From NCBI GenBank assembly GCA_964460315.1, contig CAYWPQ010000010.1, positions 1 to 41,751 of the forward strand: a stretch of DNA of 41,751 bases, read 5' to 3'. Source of the stretch: Lacustribacter sp964460315. GTDB taxonomy: Bacteria > Pseudomonadota > Gammaproteobacteria > Burkholderiales > Burkholderiaceae_A. The translations under genes were made by a program, and so were the position numbers. How positions within the stretch are numbered: the stretch's first letter is position 1; each line of letters begins with the position of its first letter. The notes beneath the pieces were generated by a model. It was not told the DNA's origin. It saw only the letters and a list, made by a program, of their open reading frames with translations, and searched no databases. This document shows, in pieces, positions 1 through 7,932 of this stretch.

Positions 1-1
1 T

Positions 2-78
2 TGGTGGGCCGTGCTGGACTCGAACCAGCGACCAAAGGATTATGAGTCCTCTGCTCTAACCAACTGAGCTAACGGCCC
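2..78 (-). tRNA. tRNA with CAT anticodon, probably tRNA-Ile2 (lysidine type)
   Basis: A full cloverleaf reads on the minus strand: acceptor stem GGGCCGT (72-78) pairs with ACGGCCC (6-12), then discriminator A (5) and an encoded CCA (2-4). The anticodon CAT is at 42-44 in the loop CTCATAA. Elongator Met tRNA and the minor Ile2 tRNA share this anticodon. The variable-loop and T-arm sequence (TTTGGTCGCTGG...CCAGC) resembles E. coli ileX more than elongator Met tRNA, so I favour Ile2, whose C34 would be changed to lysidine by TilS to read AUA. It is not initiator tRNA, since it lacks the unpaired first position and the GGG/CCC anticodon stem. It lies just beyond the rpoD terminator on the same strand. 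Confidence 0.9.
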
Positions 79-115
79 CCTGGGTGAAACCGCCATGGGC
101 CCGGGGAAGCCCACA

Positions 116-143
116 GAAAAAAGGCCTGGTTCCCCAGGCCTTT
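116..143 (-). terminator. Rho-independent terminator after rpoD
   Basis: An 8-bp perfect stem (122-129 with 134-141), extendable by A-T pairs, closes a 4-base loop. On the minus strand it runs into six T residues (117-122). It starts within a few bases of the rpoD stop codon and lies before the tRNA, so it should end the rpsU-yqeY-dnaG-rpoD transcript. It is the only classical intrinsic terminator I recognised in the window. Confidence 0.9.
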
Positions 144-146
144 CAT

Positions 147-2777
147 TTACTGCGTGTCCGACAAGAAACTCTTCAGCTTGTCGCTGCGGCTGGGGTGGCG
201 CAGCTTACGCAGGGCTTTCGCCTCGATCTGACGTATTCGTTCACGGGTGACATCAAACTGCTTGCCAACCTCTTCGAGGGTGTGGTCGGTTGCCATCTCG
301 ACACCAAACCGCATGCGCAAGACCTTGGCTTCCCGGGGCGTTAAAGAATCAAGCACCTCTTTCACCACATCGCGCATGGAGTCCTGCAGCGCCGCTTCCA
401 TGGGCGCCACAGTGTTGGTGTCTTCGATGAAGTCGCCAAGATGGGAGTCGTCGTCGTCACCAATGGGGGTTTCCATAGAAATGGGCTCTTTGGCGATTTT
501 CAAGATTTTTCGAATCTTGTCTTCCGGCATTTCCATCTTGATGGCCAGCGTGGCTGGGTCCGGCTCTTTGCCGGTTTCCTGAAGAATCTGCCGAGAGATG
601 CGGTTCATCTTGTTGATCGTTTCGATCATATGAACTGGGATTCGGATGGTCCGAGCCTGATCAGCAATCGAACGGGTAATGGCCTGACGGATCCACCAGG
701 TGGCATAGGTTGAAAACTTATAGCCACGGCGGTATTCGAACTTATCCACCGCCTTCATCAAGCCAATATTGCCTTCCTGAATCAGGTCAAGGAATTGAAG
801 CCCGCGATTGGTGTACTTCTTGGCAATTGAAATTACCAGTCGAAGGTTGGCTTCCGTCATTTCTTTCTTGGCCGCACGCGCCTTACGTTCGCCGGCCGTC
901 ATCTGGTTATGAATCTCGCGCAGATCCGGCAGGGGCAGGATCACCTTGGTTTGAAGATCGATCAGCTTTTGCTGTTCCTCCTGAAGCGCAGGAAGGTTGC
1001 GCTGAAGCAGGGGAGCTGACGCCCCAGCCGAGCCGATCTTCTTTTCAAAGAGCGATAGATTCGTCTCATTGCCGGGGAATTCCTTGATGAACCATTCCTG
1101 AGAAAGGCCAACCCGATCAACGGCAATGGTGCGAATCTTCCGTTCGATTTTTCGAACGTCTTCCACCTGAGAACGAAGTGTCTCGGCAAGGCGCTCCACC
1201 ATCTTGGCGGAGAAACGCAGACTCATGAACTCATTGCTGATGGTGTCTTGAAGCTTTTTGTAGGCAGGTGTCTTGTAGCCGTCTGCTTCAACAGTCTTCA
1301 AAAGTTTGTCATAGGCTTTTTGAATGACTTCAAATTTTTCGGCGGCTGCAACTTTGCGCTCTTCAAGACGAGCGGTGTTCGCTGCCGCGGCGGCAGCGCC
1401 GTCATCGTCCACTTCTTCGGTGGCTTCAATGGCCGCAAATTCCGCTTCGGTGGATGACAGCAAATCTTCTTCGGGGGCGTTGGGGTCAACGATGCCGTCC
1501 ACCACGTCACTGATGGGCATGGTGCCTTCACGAATCTTATTGGCGCAATCAAGAACCTCGGCAATCGTCACGGGGCATGCGGAGATGGCCATGACAATGT
1601 CACGAAGGCCTTCTTCGATCTTCTTGGCAATCACAATCTCGCCTTCCCGAGTCAGCAGTTCGACCGTGCCCATTTCACGCATGTACATGCGAACCGGGTC
1701 TGTGGTGCGGCCAAACTCAGAATCAACGGTCTGAAGCGCGGCCTCGGCCTGCTCTTCAGCATCGTCGTCGTCGGCTGCAGGCGAATGGCCTGTCAAAAGC
1801 AAGGTTTCGGTGTCAGGGGCCTGCTCGTAAACCGAGATGCCCATGTCGCTGAAGGTGGCGACGATGGTTTCGATCTGCTCGGTCTCGACCACGTTCTCGG
1901 GGAGGTGGTCGTTGATCTCGGCGTAGGTCAGGTAGCCACGCTCTTTGCCAAGCTTGAAGAGTGTCTTGAGCTTGGTCTTGCGCGCTTCAATTTCTTCTGG
2001 GGTGGCAGCGCCTCCGGCGGGAAGAAACTCTTTGAGCACACGGTCGCGTGCTCGACGGGCCGAGCCTTTTTTCGGCGGGGGTGGCGGCTCCATGGCATCG
2101 GAACCGTCCACATCATCGATCACGGTGTCATCAAGGCCACTGGCTTCGGCTTCGATCTGCTCAGGAGACTTCTTCGGAGGACGGCCGGGTTTACCCTTCG
2201 GTTTGACGATCTTGGGCTCAGCGTCTTTGGGCTTGGCCGCTTTGGGTTCGAGTTGTTTTGGCTGAGTAGCTTTGGCCGCTGGCTTCGCAGGCTTGGCCTC
2301 GGGTTTGGTCTCTTTTTTTGCAGGCGTCTTGGCGGCTGGCTTGGCGGGCTTCGCTGCGGGTTTAGTCGCCGGTTTAGTCACGGGTTTGCCCGCGGGCTTT
2401 GCTGTAATTTTTTTGGTCTCAGGCTTTTTTCCAAGCGGCTTTTTAACTGCGGGCTTGGTGGCTGCTGGTTTTTTAGCGCCCGGCTTGCTGACAGGCTTCG
2501 CTGTCGCCTTCGCTGCAGACTTCGCTTGTTTTACCGTGGGCTTGGCTGCCGGCTTTGCAGGAGGTTTTTTTACGGCTGAAACTTTCGAAGCTGGTTTCTT
2601 AGCAGCAGGGGTGCTCTTTGTTGTCTTCTTCGCGGGCGGCTTTACTGTGGGCTTAACCGCCTTCGTCGCTTTGATCGATTTCGCTTTGACTGCTGGCTTC
2701 GCTGCTGGCTTCGACACCACCTTCGCGACAGGCTTCTTTGCGCCCTTCGTACTCTTCGCGTTCGTCGACACGGCCAC
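147..2777 (-). CDS. rpoD: RNA polymerase primary sigma factor RpoD (sigma-70), 5' end uncertain
   Basis: Housekeeping sigma factor that gives RNA polymerase its promoter specificity. The C-terminal third holds the conserved core: region 2 from about residue 644 (LIQEGNIGLMKAVDKFEYRRG, then the YATWWIRQAI -10 recognition helix), region 3, and region 4 with the helix-turn-helix (TLEEVGKQFDVTRERIRQIE). Region 1.1 starts near residue 245. Residues 1-205 are almost wholly Lys, Ala and Pro with an AT-hook-like GRPPKK at 198-203, followed by a five-Pro run at 231-235. At 876 residues it is far longer than E. coli RpoD (613). The first visible start is a GTG at 2777, but the same Lys/Ala-rich frame stays open to the N-run at 2802, so the true start is probably in the missing sequence. 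Last gene of the macromolecular-synthesis operon. Confidence 0.96.
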   Translation of the reverse strand: MAVSTNAKSTKGAKKPVAKVVSKPAAKPAVKAKSIKATKAVKPTVKPPAKKTTKSTPAAKKPASKVSAVKKPPAKPAAKPTVKQAKSAAKATAKPVSKPGAKKPAATKPAVKKPLGKKPETKKITAKPAGKPVTKPATKPAAKPAKPAAKTPAKKETKPEAKPAKPAAKATQPKQLEPKAAKPKDAEPKIVKPKGKPGRPPKKSPEQIEAEASGLDDTVIDDVDGSDAMEPPPPPKKGSARRARDRVLKEFLPAGGAATPEEIEARKTKLKTLFKLGKERGYLTYAEINDHLPENVVETEQIETIVATFSDMGISVYEQAPDTETLLLTGHSPAADDDDAEEQAEAALQTVDSEFGRTTDPVRMYMREMGTVELLTREGEIVIAKKIEEGLRDIVMAISACPVTIAEVLDCANKIREGTMPISDVVDGIVDPNAPEEDLLSSTEAEFAAIEATEEVDDDGAAAAAANTARLEERKVAAAEKFEVIQKAYDKLLKTVEADGYKTPAYKKLQDTISNEFMSLRFSAKMVERLAETLRSQVEDVRKIERKIRTIAVDRVGLSQEWFIKEFPGNETNLSLFEKKIGSAGASAPLLQRNLPALQEEQQKLIDLQTKVILPLPDLREIHNQMTAGERKARAAKKEMTEANLRLVISIAKKYTNRGLQFLDLIQEGNIGLMKAVDKFEYRRGYKFSTYATWWIRQAITRSIADQARTIRIPVHMIETINKMNRISRQILQETGKEPDPATLAIKMEMPEDKIRKILKIAKEPISMETPIGDDDDSHLGDFIEDTNTVAPMEAALQDSMRDVVKEVLDSLTPREAKVLRMRFGVEMATDHTLEEVGKQFDVTRERIRQIEAKALRKLRHPSRSDKLKSFLSDTQ

Positions 2778-2801
2778 TTTTGCGCCTGCCTTACCTGCCG
2801 G

Positions 2802-2901
2802 NNNNNNNNNNNNNNNNNNNNNNNNNNNNNNNNNNNNNNNNNNNNNNNNNNNNNNNNNNNNNNNNNNNNNNNNNNNNNNNNNNNNNNNNNNNNNNNNNNN
2901 N
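2802..2901. other. Assembly gap 1 (100 N) between dnaG and rpoD
   Basis: Exactly 100 N, a conventional placeholder. The flanks share only CCGG, so nothing suggests an overlap join. Visible DnaG stops here at about 489 residues without its C-terminal helicase-binding domain, and rpoD lacks a convincing start. Real sequence, probably several hundred bases, is therefore missing. Confidence 0.95.
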
Positions 2902-4369
2902 CCGGTCGAGGCAGTCGAATCGGCATGATTCCATGACGATTTTTTGCAAAATACTTCGACCCCGAGCGCGTTGAGCCCGCCGCGCCCGCCCCGAATCCCG
3001 CCCCAGAGGACGGGAACGTTGGTGCATCAGCTGACCTGAACCGCTGATCTGACCCGGCAGCCATGCCAGTTGAACCTTGATCGTTGCCGCCGGTTTTGAA
3101 GCTAAGCGACATCTCGGTCAGGTCGAGCCGGCGCATCACCTCCCGCATGATCTGGGCCCGCAAGCCATTGGGCTGCATCAGACTCAGAAGACGCTGCGCC
3201 TCGCTTGCTGCTGCAGCACGACCCTCCGGAATATCAAGCTGCAGCCCCTGCGAGGCCAATTCCAAAAGCCACGCTGAAAGCGGGGTGGCGTTACGAACCC
3301 AAGCCTGGAGGCCCTCGGCACCATGCTCTCGAACAAAACTGTCAGGGTCATGCTCTTCAGGAAGAAAGGCGAAATCCATTCGATTTTTTTCAGACGCCAG
3401 GGGTAGCGCGACTTCAAGAGCTTTCGCAGCGGCTCGGCGTCCGGCCGCATCACCATCAAACATGAAGACCAGGTGGTCACTTAGCCTGAGCAGCTGCTGC
3501 AGGTGCTGTGGCGTGGTCGCGGTACCCAGTGTCGCCACGGCATGGCCAAGGCCATGCTGAGCCAGTGCAACCACGTCCATGTAGCCCTCGACGATCCAGA
3601 CCTGACCCGCCGCGCGAATCGACGGTCTTGCCTCGAAGACGCCATAAAGTTCATAGCCTTTTGAAAATACTGGAGTCTCGGGTGAATTCAGATACTTGGG
3701 TTCGTCTTTGCCAATCGTGCGGGCACCAAAGCCAAGAACCTCTCCGCGGCCACTCAGAATTGGGAACATGATGCGATCTCGAAACCGGTCGTAGCGCTTA
3801 CCACCTTCGCCTTCAATCACCAGGCCCGCATCCACCAGGTCTTTGTTGTGATAGTCGCCAAAGACTGACTGCAAAGGCTGCCAGCCCTCGGGGGCATAGC
3901 CAAGGTGGTACTTCGCGGCCACCTCCCCCGAGAGCCCTCGCTGCTTCAAATAATCAATGGCATGCGGAGAGTCTTTGAGTCGTCGCTGATAGAACTTGGC
4001 AGCCTCAAGCAATAAATCTCGAAGCCGTGCGCGATGGTCAGTCTCTTTTTTCTTGGCCTCGGGATTGATGTCGGGCGACTGCTTCGGCACCTCCAGTCCG
4101 ACCCGCCTTGCCAAGTCTTCTACCGCCTGAGGAAACGGAAGCCCCAGATGTTCGATGAGAAAACCCAAAGCCGTGCCGTGGGCTCCGCAGCCAAAGCAGT
4201 GATAGAACTGCTTGGCGGGGCTTACCGAAAACGAAGGGCTTTTCTCGGTGTGAAAGGGGCAAAGCCCCGAGTAATTGGCACCCGTGCGTTTGAGCTGAAC
4301 GTATTGACCCACCACTTCAACGACATCAACGCGCCGGAGCAGATCATCAATAAACTGTTGGGGAATCAT
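2902..4369 (-). CDS. dnaG: DNA primase DnaG, C-terminus lost in gap
   Basis: Primase that makes RNA primers at the replication fork. The N-terminal CHC2 zinc finger is visible with C37, H40, C58 and C61. The catalytic core follows, with a TOPRIM fold around residues 255-340 (acidic WIVEGYMDVVALA and FMFDGDAAGRRAA). A Gly/Ser-rich linker begins near residue 430. About 489 residues are visible before the N-run, whereas bacterial DnaG is usually about 580-660, so the DnaB-binding domain is not seen. A formal frame continues through the N into rpoD, but there it only reads rpoD out of frame. Start ATG at 4369 gives the canonical N-terminus (MIPQQFIDDLL). It lies 52 bp after yqeY on the same strand. 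Confidence 0.96.
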
Positions 4370-4421
4370 GGCCTAAGTTTAAGGCCGGTCGTGATGGTCG
4401 AACGATGAGTTGGCCGAATGA

Positions 4422-4877
4422 TTACTTGGCCAAACGGGCTTTAAGCATCTGAGAGACAAGACCCATGTCGGCCTTGCCGGCAAGAGAGGGCTTGAGGATG
4501 GTCATCACCTTGCCCATGTCTTGAGGGCCCACGGCGCCCGCCTGGGCAAGTGCGGCGTCGACGGCTTTGGCGACTTCTGCTTCGGAAAGCTGCTCGGGCA
4601 TATAGGCCGCAATGATCGCCAGTTCCGCCTGCTCTTTTTCAACCAGATCTTGACGCCCGCCTGCCTGAAACTGGCTGATGGAGTCTTTACGCTGCTTGAC
4701 CATTTTTTCCAAAATGGTAAGGACGCCTGCGTCATCAAGTTCAACGCGGTCGTCGACTTCTTTTTGCTTGATGGCCGCGGTCACCAGGCGCAAGGTGGTG
4801 AGCTTGTCACCGTCCTTGGCCCGCATGGCCGTTTTGATGTCTTCTTGGAGGGTCGCTTTAATCAAGGCTTTGCTCAC
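4422..4877 (-). CDS. yqeY: GatB/YqeY domain protein
   Basis: A 151-residue, mostly helical protein of the YqeY family, related to the tail domain of the GatB amidotransferase subunit. The N-terminal LRLVTAAIKQKEVD and C-terminal GKVMTILKPSLAGKADMGLVSQ segments are family hallmarks. Its biochemical role is not established; a tRNA- or translation-linked function is inferred from the GatB relationship. It sits between rpsU and dnaG, which is common in betaproteobacteria and some other groups but not in E. coli. The start at 4877 yields the expected N-terminus MSKALIKATLQEDIKTAMRA. Confidence 0.92.
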   Translation of the reverse strand: MSKALIKATLQEDIKTAMRAKDGDKLTTLRLVTAAIKQKEVDDRVELDDAGVLTILEKMVKQRKDSISQFQAGGRQDLVEKEQAELAIIAAYMPEQLSEAEVAKAVDAALAQAGAVGPQDMGKVMTILKPSLAGKADMGLVSQMLKARLAK

Positions 4878-4909
4878 CGCCCAGGGTGAGATGCTTTCTG
4901 CTCGATGAG

Positions 4910-4925
4910 AGTACTGAAAAGTACT
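4910..4925. repeat. AGTACT-GAAA-AGTACT dyad between rpsU and yqeY
   Basis: Two copies of the palindrome AGTACT separated by GAAA could form a 6-bp hairpin in the rpsU-yqeY spacer. A third AGTACT overlaps the rpsU stop region at 4953-4958. The minus-strand RNA hairpin would carry a UUUC loop and no long U tract, so it is not a clear terminator. It could act as an RNA processing or stability element, since differential expression of rpsU over dnaG is known in E. coli, but here that is inference. Confidence 0.45.
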
Positions 4926-4950
4926 TTCCGAGCGCTTGTTTCGTGCTTGA

Positions 4951-5163
4951 TTAGTACTTGCGCTTGGGCAGCATCATGCTGCGAACGCGCTTATAGTGGC
5001 GCTTCACTGCAGCAGCTTTTTTACGCTTACGCTCAGCCGTGGGTTTTTCATAGAATTCACGGGCACGCAGTTCCGTGAGAAGACCAATCTTCTCAATGGT
5101 GCGTTTGAAGCGGCGAAGCGCGGCCTCGAAGGGCTCATTTTCTTTTAATCGAACAAGAGGCAT
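4951..5163 (-). CDS. rpsU: 30S ribosomal protein bS21
   Basis: Small basic protein of the 30S subunit, needed for efficient initiation on mRNA. The 70 residues starting MPLVRLKENEPFEAALRRF and ending in a Lys/Arg-rich tail match the bS21 family at its usual length (70-71). An upstream in-frame ATG at 5202 would add 13 unrelated residues and is rejected. The ATG (5161-5163) lies on the palindrome CATG, whose other strand carries an ATG in frame with tsaD. First gene of the rpsU-yqeY-dnaG-rpoD unit. Confidence 0.96.
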   Translation of the reverse strand: MPLVRLKENEPFEAALRRFKRTIEKIGLLTELRAREFYEKPTAERKRKKAAAVKRHYKRVRSMMLPKRKY

Positions 5164-6352
5164 GGTGAAAATCGTCCAAAAGGGTTGGCAGAGAACCCAC
5201 AAGTATCGCGGAGTTCGGCCGTTCTGGCAAGCGAATGGCGCCTATGGCCCGGCAGGCCAGGCCCACCTGACGATATTGGGCATTGAAACCTCATGTGACG
5301 AAACCGGCGTGGCCCTGGTTCGACTGTCCCCGAATGTCCATCACGCCCCTGGCGCCCCAAGGGCCCCGAACACACCGAACCCGCTGCCAAAGGGTGAGAT
5401 CCTGGCTCAGGCCCTGCACAGCCAAATTGCCATGCACGCCGACTATGGCGGGGTGGTGCCAGAGCTTGCCTCCAGAGATCACATTCTTCGGCTGGTTCCA
5501 CTCACGGAAAAAGTCATGGCCGAGGCGGGGCTGAACTGGGACGCGGTGGACGCGATCGCCTTCACGGAAGGTCCAGGGCTTGCTGGGGCGCTTCTGGTCG
5601 GCGCCAGCACGGCTCAGGGTCTTGCCGAATCCTTGGGTAAGCCCATTCTTGGTGTTCACCATCTTGAAGGACACCTGCTGTCTCCGCTCCTGGACCCCGC
5701 TGCAGCGGGCTTGGAGTTCCCATTTCTTGCACTATTGGTCAGTGGCGGCCACACGCAGATCATGCAGGTGAAGGCCTTGGGCGATTATGAAATTCTGGGC
5801 GAAACCATCGACGACGCCGCCGGTGAGGCCTTCGACAAATCAGCTCAGCTTCTGGGTCTTGGCTACCCTGGGGGCCCTGCCATTAGCCAATGGGCCGCCA
5901 AAGGCAAGGCTGATCGATTCATGTTTCCAAGGCCGCTGGTCAAACGCCCTACGCTCGACTTCAGCTTTGCCGGGCTCAAAACAGCCGTGCTCACCCAGGT
6001 TCAGAAGCTCACGCGAGAAGCCCCCTTGGACGACAGCACCAAGGCCGATGTGGCCGCGGGGGTTCAGGCGGCGATTGTTGATGTGCTGGTGGCCAAGTGT
6101 TCCCGAGCCATTCAAGAGACCGGTATTTCGAATCTGGTGGTCGCAGGCGGGGTCAGCGCCAACCAGGCGCTGCGCCAACAGTTGGCAGAAATGCAGGGCC
6201 AACTCAACGCCAAGGTTTTCTTTCCTGCGCCAAGCCTGTGCACCGACAACGGCGTGATGATCGCCTGGGCTGCAGGGCTTCGGCTACTGAACGGCACCGA
6301 GCCCCAGTCGGCCGGGTCATTCAATGTTCGGCCGCGCTGGCCACTGGGTTAA
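5162..6352 (+). CDS. tsaD: tRNA N6-threonylcarbamoyladenosine transferase TsaD
   Basis: With TsaB and TsaE, transfers the threonylcarbamoyl group from threonylcarbamoyl-AMP to A37 of ANN-decoding tRNAs. The ASKHA-fold signature is clear: GIETSCDETG, the metal-binding VHHLEGH, GGHTQ, the FSFAGLKT segment, and GGVSANQALR near the C-terminus. The start is uncertain. Family proteins begin two or three residues before LGIE, here at about 5267, where the only candidates are CTG (5267) or TTG (5276). The nearest in-frame ATG (5162) would add 35 residues unlike the family. A Pro-rich insertion of about 20 residues (APGAPRAPNTPNP) separates the first strand from LAQALHSQI. The stop codon interlocks with that of plsY on TTAA. 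Confidence 0.95.
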   Translation: MVKIVQKGWQRTHKYRGVRPFWQANGAYGPAGQAHLTILGIETSCDETGVALVRLSPNVHHAPGAPRAPNTPNPLPKGEILAQALHSQIAMHADYGGVVPELASRDHILRLVPLTEKVMAEAGLNWDAVDAIAFTEGPGLAGALLVGASTAQGLAESLGKPILGVHHLEGHLLSPLLDPAAAGLEFPFLALLVSGGHTQIMQVKALGDYEILGETIDDAAGEAFDKSAQLLGLGYPGGPAISQWAAKGKADRFMFPRPLVKRPTLDFSFAGLKTAVLTQVQKLTREAPLDDSTKADVAAGVQAAIVDVLVAKCSRAIQETGISNLVVAGGVSANQALRQQLAEMQGQLNAKVFFPAPSLCTDNGVMIAWAAGLRLLNGTEPQSAGSFNVRPRWPLG

Positions 6353-6972
6353 TCTTTTTTCTTGAAGGCCTGTTCTTGGCCAGCAAGCAGCTGCTGAATG
6401 TTTTTCTTGTGACGAAGAATCAGCAGTACTGCAATGGCCAGCACAGCCCAGAACATCACGCCAAAATTAAAAATCCATGCGGTGATGAGGGGCGCAGCCA
6501 CAGCGGCACTCAACGCGCCAAGTGAAGAGATACGACTGCCAAGGGCAGCCAAAAGCCAGACGGCGGCCACTGCCAACCCAAGGTATGGGTCCATGGCCAG
6601 AAGAACGCCAAATGCTGTGGCCACACCCTTGCCGCCCTGGAATCGGAAATAGACCGGAAAGAGATGGCCTACGAACACGAAGAATCCAGCGACGGCCACA
6701 GCAAGCTCTCGCCATTCAGCAGAGAGGGTATTCGAGGTCAGGCTGTCGGCCAGCAAGACCACCACAAAACCTTTCAGCGCATCGCCAAGAAGAGTGAGTG
6801 CGGCCGCGGTTTTGTCACCGCTTCGCAGCACATTGGTAGCCCCCGGGTTGTTCGATCCGTAGCTGCGCGGGTCCGCAATGCCACGCAGGCGGCTCACCAC
6901 AATGGCGAAAGAAATAGACCCAACAAGATAGGCTGCGATGGCGGTAAGACCAATGATGTGTTCGAAGGACAT
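6349..6972 (-). CDS. plsY: Acyl-phosphate glycerol-3-phosphate acyltransferase PlsY
   Basis: Integral membrane enzyme that acylates sn-1 of glycerol-3-phosphate with acyl-phosphate, the first step of phospholipid synthesis. The 207 residues contain about five hydrophobic segments and the three family motifs: GSNNPGATN (39-47), GHLFPVYFRFQGGKG (102-116) and LRHKKNIQQLLAGQE near the C-terminus. Start ATG at 6972 gives the usual short N-terminus before the first membrane helix. It is convergent with tsaD and the two stop codons overlap; xerD lies 9 bp upstream on the same strand, so the two are probably co-transcribed. Confidence 0.96.
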   Translation of the reverse strand: MSFEHIIGLTAIAAYLVGSISFAIVVSRLRGIADPRSYGSNNPGATNVLRSGDKTAAALTLLGDALKGFVVVLLADSLTSNTLSAEWRELAVAVAGFFVFVGHLFPVYFRFQGGKGVATAFGVLLAMDPYLGLAVAAVWLLAALGSRISSLGALSAAVAAPLITAWIFNFGVMFWAVLAIAVLLILRHKKNIQQLLAGQEQAFKKKD

Positions 6973-6981
6973 TACCGAATT

Positions 6982-7932
6982 TTAAGCCCGGGGATGATGT
7001 TTCGCATGAATCGCTTTGAGTCGGTCATTGGCCACGTGGGTATAGACCTGAGTGGTTGAGATGTCCGCATGGCCAAGCAACATCTGAACCGCACGCAGGT
7101 CCGCGCCATGGTTCAAAAGATGGGTTGCAAACGCATGTCGCAGTGTGTGGGGCGACAGCGTCATGGCCAGCCCCGCGCGAATGCCATAGACCTTAATGAT
7201 TTTCCAGAATCGCTGCCGACTCATGGCCTCGCCGCGCTCGGTCACAAACAACGCCTCTGAACTTCGGCCACGCAAAAGCCTGGGACGGGCTTCGGCCATG
7301 TAACGACCAAGCCAGCTCATGGCCTCTTCGCCGAGCGGAACAATGCGTTCTTTGTCTCCTTTGCCTATCACTCGAACCACACCATCACTCATCGAGACAT
7401 GAAGGCTCTGCAGGCCAATGAGCTCACTCACGCGAAGGCCTGCGGCATACATCATCTCCAGCATGGCCCGGTCTCGAAGACCAAGGTCGGTGGTCACATC
7501 AGGGGCATGAAGAAGCTTCTCAACCTGAGCCTCAATCGGTGCCTTCGGGAAGCGATTAGGCTGTTTGGCACTTTTTAAAAGCAGGCAGGGGTCGTCATCT
7601 CGGCGGCCATTGACCATGAGCCAGGCGAAATATCGACGCATGGATGAAAGCCTTCGATTCGCGGTACTTGCGCGAATGCTGCGAAACGACTCCGAAAAAT
7701 ATCGACTCACCTGCTCACGAGAGGCCGACACCAGCGCCCCATGATGCCGGGCAAGCCAGCCGGCAAGGTCAGACAGATCTTGCCGATAGGCCGCAAGCGT
7801 GTTTTTGGAAAGCCCGCTTTCAAGCCAGAGTGCATCGCAGAATTGATCAATCTCGTTCCGATCCTCGTCACGAAGAGACGCTGCCTCTGGCGTCTTGGCA
7901 AGAGTAGACTGTGGACTTTTCTGAGTGCTCAT
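6982..7932 (-). CDS. xerD: Tyrosine site-specific recombinase XerD
   Basis: Recombinase that, with XerC and FtsK, resolves chromosome dimers at dif. An N-terminal SAM-like core-binding domain covers about residues 25-120. The catalytic domain has the full set: Arg in AGLRVSEL (R167), the beta-hairpin Lys in GKGDKER, His and Arg in SPHTLRHAF (H262, R265), His in LLGHADISTT (H288) and the nucleophile Y297 in QVYTH. I assign XerD rather than XerC from the overall sequence, which is not decisive. The start at 7932 (MSTQKSP) gives 316 residues; an ATG at 7968 adds 12 residues but would overlap the divergent carrier gene. No dif site was recognised nearby. Confidence 0.93.
   Translation of the reverse strand: MSTQKSPQSTLAKTPEAASLRDEDRNEIDQFCDALWLESGLSKNTLAAYRQDLSDLAGWLARHHGALVSASREQVSRYFSESFRSIRASTANRRLSSMRRYFAWLMVNGRRDDDPCLLLKSAKQPNRFPKAPIEAQVEKLLHAPDVTTDLGLRDRAMLEMMYAAGLRVSELIGLQSLHVSMSDGVVRVIGKGDKERIVPLGEEAMSWLGRYMAEARPRLLRGRSSEALFVTERGEAMSRQRFWKIIKVYGIRAGLAMTLSPHTLRHAFATHLLNHGADLRAVQMLLGHADISTTQVYTHVANDRLKAIHAKHHPRA

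Noticed and set aside
2642..2801. Apparent extension of DnaG through the N-run
   Set aside because: The residues after the N are Arg/Gln-rich and are rpoD sequence read in another frame; the real DnaG end lies in the missing part.
1785..2928. Plus-strand frames with hydrophobic Phe/Gly/Ala repeats opposite the rpoD tail
   Set aside because: They are the complement of the Lys/Ala/Pro repeat; the apparent membrane-like sequence is a by-product of that repeat.
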